A stretch of 64,000 bases of DNA from Nocardioides marmoriginsengisoli (GTDB lineage: Bacteria > Actinomycetota > Actinomycetes > Propionibacteriales > Nocardioidaceae): positions 207,801 through 271,800 of the forward strand of contig NZ_RJSE01000008.1 in the NCBI RefSeq assembly GCF_003725695.1, given 5' to 3'. The notes beneath the pieces are model-generated. The model did no database searches. It saw nothing but the letters and a program-made list of their open reading frames with translations, and was not told the origin of the DNA. Positions 10,308 to 19,115 of this stretch are shown here, one piece after another; within the stretch, counting starts at the first letter, position 1, and each line of letters starts with the position of its first letter. Both the position numbers and the translations under genes were made by a program.

Positions 10308-12406
10308 GTCGGTCGCGACTGGCGCTGCCGACCGACCCCGCCGAGAACCTCGAACGTCGTGCCGACTACCAGAGGCTGATCGACGGCCATCACAAGACCG
10401 GTCCCGGTGAACGCGTGGTCCTGGCGGTCTCGACCCTCGATCTCGACCTGGGCCGTGGTGACCTCTACGTCGCGGTAGGCCTCGGGCTCGAGCTGGTCGA
10501 GCGCGGCTACGGCGTCGAGCTGCTGCCCCGTGCGGACTGGCACCTGGCCGGGACCGCGGACATCTTCATCGCGATGATGCCGGATGCGGACGCCTCGATG
10601 GCGCCCGCCGGATCGTGGAAGGTCGCCTGGGTCCGCAACGAGACCGAGCGCTGGGCGGTCCAGGACCGTCTCCGGGCCTTCGACCAGGTCGTCGCGAGCT
10701 CGAACCTGTCCCTGCAACGACTCAAGCGCATCAGTCCGAGCAACACCGTGGGCGTGCTCCCGATCGGCGTCGACACGAAGCTCTTCTCGCCCCCGGAGCC
10801 GGGAACGACTCGCGTGCCGACCGCCGTGACGACTGCTCACTTCTGGGGCACCGAGCGGCGCGCGCACAAGGCGCTGATGCGGTTGCCCGCCGATGCCGAT
10901 GTCGCCATGTACGGGCATGCGAAGAAGGCGCCGAAGACCCTGCTGCGGTGGCACCGCGATCCGCTGCCCTACTTCGCGCTTCCGGAGATCTACCGGAGCT
11001 GCAGCTTCGTGATCGACGACATGAACGCCACGACCGTGGGTTACGGCAGTCTCAACAGCCGGCTCTTCGAGAGCGCGGCGTGCGAGAGCCTGCCGCTGAT
11101 CAACGGATCCCTCGGTGTGATCGAGCTCGGGTTCCCGGAGGTGCCGCACTACACCGGCGCGTCCTCACTGGCCCAGCTCCTGACGGAGCTCCGCGGTGAC
11201 CCGGCCGGAGTGCGCGCCCGAGCCGAGGAACTCGGCGACTTCGTGCGCAACGAGCACTCCTGGGGGCGCCGGGCCGACCAGTTCGTCGAGATCATCGCCG
11301 AGGGGCGGGCGACCACGTCCTCGCTCACCTACCCGATGCACTTCTTCCCGGACTACAGCGGGGGCAATCCCTACCAGGCGATGCTCCATGCGCGGCTGGA
11401 CACGGTCGACGCCTACGCCGTCCCGGTGGTCCACCTCATCGGGCACCTGCGGCGCAGCATCGAGGGCGGCCGGGATCCGGGCGTGCTCAGCCTGCACTGG
11501 ACCGCGCCCATCCTCCAGTGGGCCCGCGGGCCGTTCCGGGCGCGTCTCGCCCTGGACCGGCTCCAGGTGGCGCTCGACGACTTCCTCGACGCGGGCGGCC
11601 GGTTGATCTGGACCGTCCACAACGTCCTGCCCCACGACACCTCCCACCGGTGGGCGGAGCTGGAGCTCGCTCAGCTGCTCGCCGACCGCGCCGAGAAGAT
11701 CCAGGTGCTGTCGGCGGCGACGCTGGATGCTGTCGAGGGGCTGTACGACCTCGATCCGCGCAAGGTGGTCCTGATCGAGCACGCGAGCTATCGCGGCGAG
11801 TACCCGGACTGGATCACGCGTGAGGCGGCACGGAAGCGTCTGGGGCTCAAGGAGGGTGAGCGGGCGCTGATCGCGCTCGGCGGCATCCGCCCCTATAAGG
11901 GCCTCGACAACCTCGTCGACGTCTTCGACGACCTGGTCGCCGAGGACCCGACCCTGCGGCTGCTGGTCGCCGGCCAACCGGTCGACGTCGACGCGGCTGC
12001 GGACCTCGAGGCCCGGTGCTCGGACAATCCCCGGGTGATCGCCTTCTTCGAGGAGGTGCCCGGCGATCAGCTCCAGGTATGGATGAAAGCAGCCGACCTC
12101 GCCGTCCTCCCGTACCGCAACATCCTGAACTCGGGGGCGTTCCTCCTCGCGCAAACCTTCGGTCTTCCGGTGGTGGCACCGCGTTCCGGCGCGCTCCGTG
12201 CGTGGGAGGAAGAACCGCACGTCCAGCTCTTCGAGCCGCGGGACCCGTCCTCGCTCGCGGCCGTGATCAGGAGCGCGCTCGACGAGTGCGTGCTGCGTCC
12301 CGAGGAGCTGCGAGCGCGCGCCCTTGCCTGTGCCGAGGAGCGCTTGCCCGAGACGATGGCCGCTCGCTTCGCCGAGGAGATCCAGCCGCTGCTGCGTCCG
12401 CGGTGA
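10304..12406 (+). CDS. Two-domain glycosyltransferase (CgeB-like domain plus GT4-like domain)
   Basis: A 700-residue protein with two GT-B domains. Residues about 40-330 resemble the CgeB/Glyco_trans_1_2 group (VLPIGVDTKLFSP, YGSLNSRLFESAACESLPLI). Residues about 345-700 form a second GT-B enzyme starting with HFFPDYSGGNPYQ, with IWTVHNVLPHD in the acceptor half and ALGGIRPYKGLDNL and LPYRNILNSGAFLLAQTFGLPVV in the donor half. The fusion suggests that two sugars are added in sequence by one polypeptide. Linkage and sugar cannot be told. The ATG overlaps the coiled-coil gene by four bases. Confidence 0.8.
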   Translation: MSRSRLALPTDPAENLERRADYQRLIDGHHKTGPGERVVLAVSTLDLDLGRGDLYVAVGLGLELVERGYGVELLPRADWHLAGTADIFIAMMPDADASMAPAGSWKVAWVRNETERWAVQDRLRAFDQVVASSNLSLQRLKRISPSNTVGVLPIGVDTKLFSPPEPGTTRVPTAVTTAHFWGTERRAHKALMRLPADADVAMYGHAKKAPKTLLRWHRDPLPYFALPEIYRSCSFVIDDMNATTVGYGSLNSRLFESAACESLPLINGSLGVIELGFPEVPHYTGASSLAQLLTELRGDPAGVRARAEELGDFVRNEHSWGRRADQFVEIIAEGRATTSSLTYPMHFFPDYSGGNPYQAMLHARLDTVDAYAVPVVHLIGHLRRSIEGGRDPGVLSLHWTAPILQWARGPFRARLALDRLQVALDDFLDAGGRLIWTVHNVLPHDTSHRWAELELAQLLADRAEKIQVLSAATLDAVEGLYDLDPRKVVLIEHASYRGEYPDWITREAARKRLGLKEGERALIALGGIRPYKGLDNLVDVFDDLVAEDPTLRLLVAGQPVDVDAAADLEARCSDNPRVIAFFEEVPGDQLQVWMKAADLAVLPYRNILNSGAFLLAQTFGLPVVAPRSGALRAWEEEPHVQLFEPRDPSSLAAVIRSALDECVLRPEELRARALACAEERLPETMAARFAEEIQPLLRPR

Positions 12407-12421
12407 GCAGTCGTCAGCCGC

Positions 12422-12937
12422 TCAGCGCGGCTGGATCGTCCGATCGGTGGCCCGGGTCCTGAGGTGCTCCCGGAGGCGTCCGAGCCGACTCGTGGTTCGG
12501 GGCGGCGCCTGCGTGGCATCGCTCAGGGTGGCCAGCGCCCGTTCGGTGTCGGCTGCGTCGACCGCGGCCACGGGACCGAGGCGGACCAGGACGACGCCGT
12601 CCGCGGACACCACCTCGGCGGGCCGCAACGCGGGACTCGCCGTGACGGCGGTGAGCAGCGCATCGCGGCCGGCGGCCTCAGCGACCTCGTCGGCCATCCC
12701 CAGCAGCACCTGCTCGGGCAGCGCGCCTCCGGTCATGGCGGCGAGGAAGGCGGTTGTCTCCGGGCCTACGACCAGGCCCAGCGAAACCACGGTGGACAGG
12801 TCGACCTCGGCACCGAAGTCCTCGTACGACGTCACCCGCGCGTCGTCGACCAGGGCGCCGAACATCCGGGCTGCCTCGATGCGACGGGGCCCGACCACGA
12901 CGGCACGCTGCGGTCCGGATCCTGGGCCAGCCTGCAT
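12422..12937 (-). CDS. Hypothetical protein inside the glycosyltransferase cluster
   Basis: 171 residues, not recognised. It begins with a Gly/Pro-rich stretch, then VVVGPRRIEAARMFGALVDD and SADGVVLVRLGPVAAVDAADTERAL, an alpha/beta pattern without cysteines or clear catalytic residues. The C-terminus is Arg-rich (RLGRLREHLRTRATDR). The start is well supported: AAAGGAG sits 5 bases before the ATG at 12937. It runs against its neighbours and is divergent from the next glycosyltransferase with only 26 bases between start codons. Function unknown; location suggests a link to the glycan cluster. Confidence 0.6.
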   Translation of the reverse strand: MQAGPGSGPQRAVVVGPRRIEAARMFGALVDDARVTSYEDFGAEVDLSTVVSLGLVVGPETTAFLAAMTGGALPEQVLLGMADEVAEAAGRDALLTAVTASPALRPAEVVSADGVVLVRLGPVAAVDAADTERALATLSDATQAPPRTTSRLGRLREHLRTRATDRTIQPR

Positions 12938-12951
12938 CGGTGCTCCTTTGT

Positions 12952-12957
12952 TATCGT
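12952..12957 (+). promoter_or_regulatory. Putative -10 element (TATCGT) of the leaderless glycosyltransferase gene at 12964
   Basis: TATCGT plus 6 bases reaches the GTG at 12964. The same 26 bases also hold the Shine-Dalgarno of the divergent gene. Confidence 0.55.
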
Positions 12958-12963
12958 GACCGC

Positions 12964-14772
12964 GTGACAGACGCCGAGGCCGGGAAAACTGGTCGGCTCA
13001 TTGTGGCACCACCCGCCGGCGTCGAGCTCGAGCAGCCGCGGTTCTCGCTGGTCGTCGTGGTCCGCGCGGACGCCTCGACGGCCGGTTGCCTGGAGTCGAT
13101 CGGCGCCCAGGGCGTCACTGCCAGCACGGTCGAGGTCGTGGTGGTCGACGGGTCCGGTGACGACCCGGACCGGTACGCCGAGACGGAGTCCGCCTTCGCA
13201 GGCTCGTTGGCGGGTTGCCGCACGCGCCGCCTCACCGTCGACCGGCGCTACCTCCACGAGGCCCGCGAGATCGGACTCGCCGCCGCGCGCGGTGCGAACC
13301 GGCTGGTCCTGGATTCCTCGGTCCCCGTGGCTCCCGGCCTGCTGGCGCTGCTGGGCGGGGCGGAGCCCGCAGCCGACCTGGACCTCGGCGCCCGCCTCGA
13401 CCTGGCCCGGGGCCTGCTCGCGCTGGCGGACGGCGATCCGACGACGCTGCGCCGTCGCGACGAGGTACTCGCCGACCAGGTCAGCTGGATCCGGGAGCTG
13501 CTGGACGCCGACCCCGAGGCACACCCGCGGGTGGTCGCCGAGGCGCGGGCCCGGCGGGTCCACGAGCTGCCGTGGGCAGAGATCAACCGCGGTCGCGCGC
13601 GCGACCTGGCGATCCTGTTCTGCTTCGTCCCATTCATCGACACCAGCGGGCTGGTCGCGGCGCGCCGGCTCCGCGAGGCGGGCATCGTCACCGACGTGGT
13701 CTCGCAGGACATGTCCAACAGCCGGAGGACCGATCCCGTCTCCCTCCGGATCCCTGCCGAGGTCCTGGACGAGCTGCGGATGCTGCCCGGGAAGCGGCAC
13801 CTGGTGAAGTGGCAGGCCGGCCGCCGGTTCGCGGAGAGCGCCCTGGAGGAGGTCGCGAAGCTGGAGGGGGAGAAGGGCCCCTACCGCTCGGTCTACAGCC
13901 GGGCGATGAATCAGCACTCGCACTTCGCCGCCGCGATCCTGAAGCTCCGGCAGCCGGAGATCCGCTGGGTGGCGGAGTTCTCGGACCCGCTCGCCTACAA
14001 CGCGTACGGCGAGAGCCGGGTCGGCGACGTCGAGGACGACTGGCTCATCGAGGAGCTCACCGCGGGTTTCCGGCGGCACGGGCACGAGGTGCCGGCGATC
14101 CGGGACCAGTTCGCGTGGGCCGAGCTGGTCGCCTACGCCTTCGCCGACGAGATCATCTACACCAACGCCCACCAGCGGGACCTGATGCTCGGCTACTGCT
14201 CGGACCAGGCTCTCGCCGCACGCGCTCGCGGCATCACCCGGGTGCTGCACCACCCGGTCCCCGGTGCCGACCTGTACGACGTCGTGGCGCCGTCGTACCG
14301 GCTGGAGCGGGAGCGGGTGCACATCGGGTTCTTCGGCAACTTCTACCCGAACCGCGGGTTGTCCGAGGTGATGGACGCCCTCGGCCGGCTCGGTCCCGAG
14401 GAGCGCGACCGGGTCCAGCTGCACGTCTTCACCAGCAAGCCGCTGGGCCTCCGCCGGCTGGTGGAGGAAGCCGGTCTCACCGGCGTGATCGTCATCAACA
14501 CGATGCTCGGCTACCTGGAGTACCTGAACCTGAGCACCCGGTTCGACGTGCTGCTGATCAACGACTACGCGACCAGCCCGCACTTCGTGCCGAACCCCTA
14601 CCTGCCGGCGAAGCTGGCCGACTACCGGGGGAGCGGCGCCAGGATCTGGGCGCTCTACGAGGCCGGGAGCGTGCTCAGCTCGTCGGACGCGGACTTCGCG
14701 TCCCCGCTGGGCGACACCGACAGCGCCACCGCCGTCCTGCGCGACATGCTGAGCGACGTCGTGGGCGGCTGA
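12964..14772 (+). CDS. Glycosyltransferase with a degenerate GT2-like N-terminus and a GT-B C-terminus
   Basis: 602 residues. Residues 20-130 look like the beginning of a GT2 domain (FSLVVVVRADAS, VEVVVVDGSGDDPDRY) but I see no DxD metal site, so this part may be structural. From about residue 215 (ARDLAILFCFVPFIDTSG) a GT-B enzyme follows, with IRWVAEFSDPLAYN and HIGFFGNFYPNRGLSEVM typical of GT4 proteins. The start GTG 12964 is 6 bases after a TATCGT hexamer. It is separated from the other transferases by the reverse-oriented hypothetical gene and probably has its own promoter. The sugar is unknown. Confidence 0.75.
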   Translation: MTDAEAGKTGRLIVAPPAGVELEQPRFSLVVVVRADASTAGCLESIGAQGVTASTVEVVVVDGSGDDPDRYAETESAFAGSLAGCRTRRLTVDRRYLHEAREIGLAAARGANRLVLDSSVPVAPGLLALLGGAEPAADLDLGARLDLARGLLALADGDPTTLRRRDEVLADQVSWIRELLDADPEAHPRVVAEARARRVHELPWAEINRGRARDLAILFCFVPFIDTSGLVAARRLREAGIVTDVVSQDMSNSRRTDPVSLRIPAEVLDELRMLPGKRHLVKWQAGRRFAESALEEVAKLEGEKGPYRSVYSRAMNQHSHFAAAILKLRQPEIRWVAEFSDPLAYNAYGESRVGDVEDDWLIEELTAGFRRHGHEVPAIRDQFAWAELVAYAFADEIIYTNAHQRDLMLGYCSDQALAARARGITRVLHHPVPGADLYDVVAPSYRLERERVHIGFFGNFYPNRGLSEVMDALGRLGPEERDRVQLHVFTSKPLGLRRLVEEAGLTGVIVINTMLGYLEYLNLSTRFDVLLINDYATSPHFVPNPYLPAKLADYRGSGARIWALYEAGSVLSSSDADFASPLGDTDSATAVLRDMLSDVVGG

Positions 14773-14776
14773 CCGG

Positions 14777-15037
14777 TCAGCGGAACAGCTGCCAGAGGCT
14801 GAGCGCGACCGGAGTGATCACGAAGATCAGCAGCACCAGCGCGAACACCCGGTGCGAGGTCTTGCGCCCGTCCAGGGCCGCGGCCATGGCCAGGAAGGCT
14901 CCGTCGCCGCCGGTGTAGCGGTCGACGCCCATCCGCCGTGCGTCCGCCGGGAATGGCTGCGGCGGCAGGAAGTCCTCGGGCCTGATCAGCTCGAAGTCGG
15001 GGTCGTCGTCCCCGCCGGAACCCTCCTTGGTCTCCAT
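14777..15037 (-). CDS. Small single-pass membrane protein, function unknown
   Basis: 86 residues from the ATG at 15037. An acidic, proline-rich cytoplasmic-type head (GGDDDPDFELIRPEDFLPP) is followed by a C-terminal hydrophobic segment (VFALVLLIFVITPVALSLW) and only three more residues, so it is probably tail-anchored. TACGCT followed by 6 bases precedes this ATG, which favours it over an ATG six codons upstream. It lies downstream of gltA on the same strand but beyond a strong terminator. Confidence 0.6.
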   Translation of the reverse strand: METKEGSGGDDDPDFELIRPEDFLPPQPFPADARRMGVDRYTGGDGAFLAMAAALDGRKTSHRVFALVLLIFVITPVALSLWQLFR

Positions 15038-15043
15038 CGTTCG

Positions 15044-15049
15044 AGCGTA
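15044..15049 (-). promoter_or_regulatory. Putative -10 element (TACGCT) of the small membrane-protein gene
   Basis: TACGCT on the minus strand is followed by 6 bases and the ATG at 15037, giving a leaderless start. Confidence 0.5.
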
Positions 15050-15066
15050 GGGCATCCGCAGACGAA

Positions 15067-15108
15067 AGCAGCCGACGTCACCGCACGGATGCGGCGACGT
15101 CGGCTGCT
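15067..15108 (-). terminator. Strong terminator hairpin of gltA
   Basis: AGCAGCCGACGTC (15067-15079) and GACGTCGGCTGCT (15096-15108) pair perfectly over 13 bp. An inner CCGC/GCGG pair extends the stem. On the minus strand it begins 32 bases after the gltA stop and is followed by TTTCGTC. Confidence 0.85.
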
Positions 15109-15140
15109 GTCGAGAAGCTCGGATCAGCGTCCGGCGGGAA

Positions 15141-16439
<1,299 letters not shown>

Positions 16440-16531
16440 AAGGGCTCCTTCGCACTCGGTCGTTCTCTGCAGATCCATGGGCAGATTCCTGGGGTGCCGC
16501 CGGTGATGTCGGCGGCGCAGTTCCCACGGAC

Positions 16532-16562
16532 AACCTATTCCCTGGCCGAAGGCGGTCGCCAA
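16532..16562 (-). promoter_or_regulatory. Candidate gltA promoter
   Basis: On the minus strand TTGGCG (16562-16557) and TAGGTT (16537-16532) are separated by 19 bases, slightly longer than ideal. The resulting 5' leader would be about 85 bases. Confidence 0.45.
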
Positions 16563-16575
16563 CCCGTCTCTCGTT

Positions 16576-16605
16576 TTGACCCTTCGGGGCGTACGCCGGT
16601 AGTCT
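16576..16605 (+). promoter_or_regulatory. Sigma-A-type promoter of the rplM-rpsI operon
   Basis: TTGACC (16576-16581) and TAGTCT (16600-16605) are 18 bases apart, close to the housekeeping consensus. It is back to back with the gltA promoter. Confidence 0.7.
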
Positions 16606-16611
16606 TACCGG

Positions 16612-16760
16612 TCGCGACTCCTGCCGCGCCACGTCCCTCGCACGGGACGGGGTGCAGACCCGGACGCTCATGAGCCGGGCAGTGTTCGTCAGAAGCCGTA
16701 GCAGCACCGTCGAATCGGGGATTTCCCGGTCCGGCTACGAACGAGGATTAAGGCATACAC
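16612..16760 (+). promoter_or_regulatory. Structured 5' leader of rplM-rpsI
   Basis: About 150 untranslated bases lie between the promoter and the rplM GTG; they and the gltA leader make up the 321-base gene-free stretch 16440-16760. They hold a hairpin CGTCCC-TCGCAC-GGGACG (16632-16649) and a second one with arms CCCGG/CCGGG around the palindrome GCTCATGAGC (16659-16679). A leader of this length on a ribosomal-protein operon suggests feedback control, but I cannot match it to a known RNA family by eye. Confidence 0.45.
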
Positions 16761-17204
16761 GTGCGTACGTACAGCCCCAAGCCCGCGGACATCCAGCGCG
16801 AGTGGCTCATCATCGACGCCACCGACGTCGTCCTCGGACGGCTCGCCGTCCAGGCCGCCACGCTCCTGCGCGGCAAGCACAAGACCATCTTCGCCCCGCA
16901 CATGGACACCGGTGACTTCGTCATCATCGTGAACGCCTCCAAGGTGCACCTCTCGGGCGACAAGGCCACCAAGAAGCTGACCTACCGTCACTCCGGCTAC
17001 CCGGGCGGTCTGACCCAGACCCCGATCGGCGAGCTGCTGGAGAAGGACGCCCGCAAGGCCATCGAGAACGCGGTCTGGGGCATGCTCCCCAAGAACCGCC
17101 TCGGTCGTCAGATGCTCAAGAAGCTCAAGGTGTACTCCGGCCCGGAGCACCCGCACGCGGCCCAGCAGGCCAAGCCCTTCGAGATCTCCCAGATCTCCCA
17201 GTAG
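16761..17204 (+). CDS. rplM: 50S ribosomal protein L13
   Basis: 147 residues, the normal length. [15 protein letters not shown] near the start and HSGYPGGL and [12 protein letters not shown] are unmistakable L13 sequence. It binds 23S rRNA early in large-subunit assembly. The GTG at 16761 is preceded by GAGGATTAAGG, a usable ribosome site. It is followed after 25 bases by rpsI, the widely conserved L13-S9 pair, and the two are probably cotranscribed. Confidence 0.97.
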   Translation: MRTYSPKPADIQREWLIIDATDVVLGRLAVQAATLLRGKHKTIFAPHMDTGDFVIIVNASKVHLSGDKATKKLTYRHSGYPGGLTQTPIGELLEKDARKAIENAVWGMLPKNRLGRQMLKKLKVYSGPEHPHAAQQAKPFEISQISQ

Positions 17205-17229
17205 ACATTCGTAGATCGAGGATTCTGAC

Positions 17230-17745
17230 GTGACTGAGAACGTGAACGAGACTGCCGAGGTCGAGCTCGAGGAGACCTACGAGGTCAACGAGGACGGCGT
17301 CGCCTACTCCTCCGAGAGCGCCCCGAGCCTGGAGACGCCGGCCCGCCCGGCGACCATCGCGCCCGCCGGCGCCACCGGCCGCCGCAAGGAGGCCGTCGCC
17401 CGTGTCCGGATCGTCCCGGGCACCGGCCAGTGGACCGTCAACGGCCGCACCCTGGAGAGCTACTTCCCGAACAAGCTGCACCAGCAGGTCGTGAACGAGC
17501 CGTTCGCGAACCTTCAGCTGGAGGGCCGCTTCGACGTGATCGCCCGGATCCACGGCGGTGGCATCACCGGTCAGGCCGGCGCCCTGCGCCTCGGCGTGGC
17601 CCGCTGCCTCAACGAGGTCGACGTCGAGGCCAACCGCCCGTCGCTCAAGAAGGCCGGGCTGCTCACGCGTGACGCCCGCGTCATCGAGCGCAAGAAGGCC
17701 GGTCTCAAGAAGGCCCGCAAGGCACCGCAGTTCAGCAAGCGCTGA
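17230..17745 (+). CDS. rpsI: 30S ribosomal protein S9 with acidic N-terminal extension
   Basis: 171 residues; the conserved S9 body (about 50-171) includes [32 protein letters not shown] and the C-terminal [17 protein letters not shown], which reaches the decoding site tRNA. Residues 1-45 are an acidic, low-complexity extension seen in S9 of high-GC Gram-positives and absent from E. coli. The GTG at 17230 follows GAGGATT. Glutamates in the extension contrast with the basic tail. Confidence 0.96.
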   Translation: MTENVNETAEVELEETYEVNEDGVAYSSESAPSLETPARPATIAPAGATGRRKEAVARVRIVPGTGQWTVNGRTLESYFPNKLHQQVVNEPFANLQLEGRFDVIARIHGGGITGQAGALRLGVARCLNEVDVEANRPSLKKAGLLTRDARVIERKKAGLKKARKAPQFSKR

Positions 17746-17762
17746 TCGGGCTCCCTGCCTCT

Positions 17763-19109
17763 ATGGCAAAGCTCTTCGGCACGGACGGGGTCCGGGGTCT
17801 GGCCAACGGTGTTCTCACCGCTGAGCTGGCCCTGGACCTTTCCGTTTCCGCAGCGCACGTGCTCGCCGAGCGCGGTACCTTCTCCGGCCACCGGCCGTTC
17901 GCGGTCGTCGGCCGCGACACCCGGATCTCGGGCCAGTTCCTGGAGGCCGCCGTGGTGGCCGGGCTGGCCTCGGCCGGGGTCGACGTGATCCTGCTCGGCG
18001 AGCTGCCGACCCCGGGCGTCGCGTTCCTGACCGACGCCCTCGGCGCCGACCTGGGCGTGATGCTCTCGGCGTCGCACAACGCGATGCCGGACAACGGGAT
18101 CAAATTCCTCGCCCGCGGCGGCGTCAAGCTCGACGACGCCATCGAGGACGCCATCGAGAAGCGGCTCGAGGAGCCGTGGGAGCGTCCGACCGGCGGTGAC
18201 GTCGGCCGGGTCCGGACCCATCCGACGGCGATCGCGGAGTACGCCGCGCACCTGGACTCGACCCTGAAGAACCGGCTCGAGGGCCTCAAGGTGGTGCTGG
18301 ACTGCGCCCACGGGGCGGCGTCCGTCGCCGGTCCGACCGCGCTGCGCGAGGCCGGGGCCGAGGTGGTCGCCATCTGCGCCGAGCCGGACGGGCTGAACAT
18401 CAACGAGGGCTGCGGCTCGACCCACCTCGAGGTGCTCCAGGCAGCCGTCCTCGAGCACGGCGCCGATGTCGGGTTCGCTCTCGACGGCGACGCCGACCGC
18501 TGCCTGGCCGTGGACGCGTCCGGCCGGATCGTCGACGGCGACCAGATCCTGGCGATCCTGGCGATCGCGCTGCGCGAGCAGGGCCGGCTCGCCGCCGACA
18601 CCGTCGTCGCGACCGTGATGTCGAACCTGGGATTCGTGCAGGCGATGAAGACTGCCGGGATCACCGTCGAGCAGACGGCCGTCGGCGACCGCTACGTGCT
18701 GGAGGCGATGAAGGCCTCGGCGCACACCCTCGGCGGGGAGCAGTCCGGCCACGTCATCATGAGCGAGCACGCCACCACGGGCGACGGCATCCTGACCGCG
18801 CTCCAGGTCCTCGACCGGATGGTGGAGACCGGGTCCTCGATCGCCGACCTCGCTTCAGTGATGGTCCGGCTGCCGCAGGTCCTGGTCAACGTCCCCGGGG
18901 TCGACAAGGCCCGGACGCACGCCGACGAGGCGCTCGCCGCGGCGGTCGGTGAGGCCGAGTCCGAGCTGGGGGAGAGCGGCCGGGTGCTGCTGCGTCCCTC
19001 CGGCACCGAGCCCCTGGTCCGGGTGATGGTCGAGGCCGCCACCGCGGAGCAGGCGCAGGCGGTCGCCGAGCGGCTGGCTGACGTCGTACGGGAGCGGTTG
19101 AGCTTCTAG
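17763..19109 (+). CDS. glmM: Phosphoglucosamine mutase
   Basis: 448 residues; converts glucosamine-6-phosphate to glucosamine-1-phosphate for UDP-GlcNAc and peptidoglycan. FGTDGVRG (residues 5-12) opens the family, the active phosphoserine is Ser104 in [11 protein letters not shown], the metal loop is DGDADRC and the phosphate-binding end is [12 protein letters not shown]. It follows rpsI by 17 bases without a good Shine-Dalgarno and may be read through from the ribosomal operon. glmS, which makes its substrate, is 6 kb downstream. It converges on the MMPL gene with 6 bases between stops. Confidence 0.96.
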   Translation: MAKLFGTDGVRGLANGVLTAELALDLSVSAAHVLAERGTFSGHRPFAVVGRDTRISGQFLEAAVVAGLASAGVDVILLGELPTPGVAFLTDALGADLGVMLSASHNAMPDNGIKFLARGGVKLDDAIEDAIEKRLEEPWERPTGGDVGRVRTHPTAIAEYAAHLDSTLKNRLEGLKVVLDCAHGAASVAGPTALREAGAEVVAICAEPDGLNINEGCGSTHLEVLQAAVLEHGADVGFALDGDADRCLAVDASGRIVDGDQILAILAIALREQGRLAADTVVATVMSNLGFVQAMKTAGITVEQTAVGDRYVLEAMKASAHTLGGEQSGHVIMSEHATTGDGILTALQVLDRMVETGSSIADLASVMVRLPQVLVNVPGVDKARTHADEALAAAVGEAESELGESGRVLLRPSGTEPLVRVMVEAATAEQAQAVAERLADVVRERLSF

Positions 19110-19115
19110 TCCGGG

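Noticed and set aside
15067-15108. Large inverted repeat considered as an attachment site or mobile-element end
   Set aside because: It lies just after the gltA stop with a short T-run on that strand and no integrase or transposase nearby; a terminator explains it.
16612-16760. tRNA or known riboswitch in the rplM leader
   Set aside because: No acceptor-stem/CCA pattern or cloverleaf can be drawn, and the hairpins do not match a family I recognise; listed only as a structured leader.
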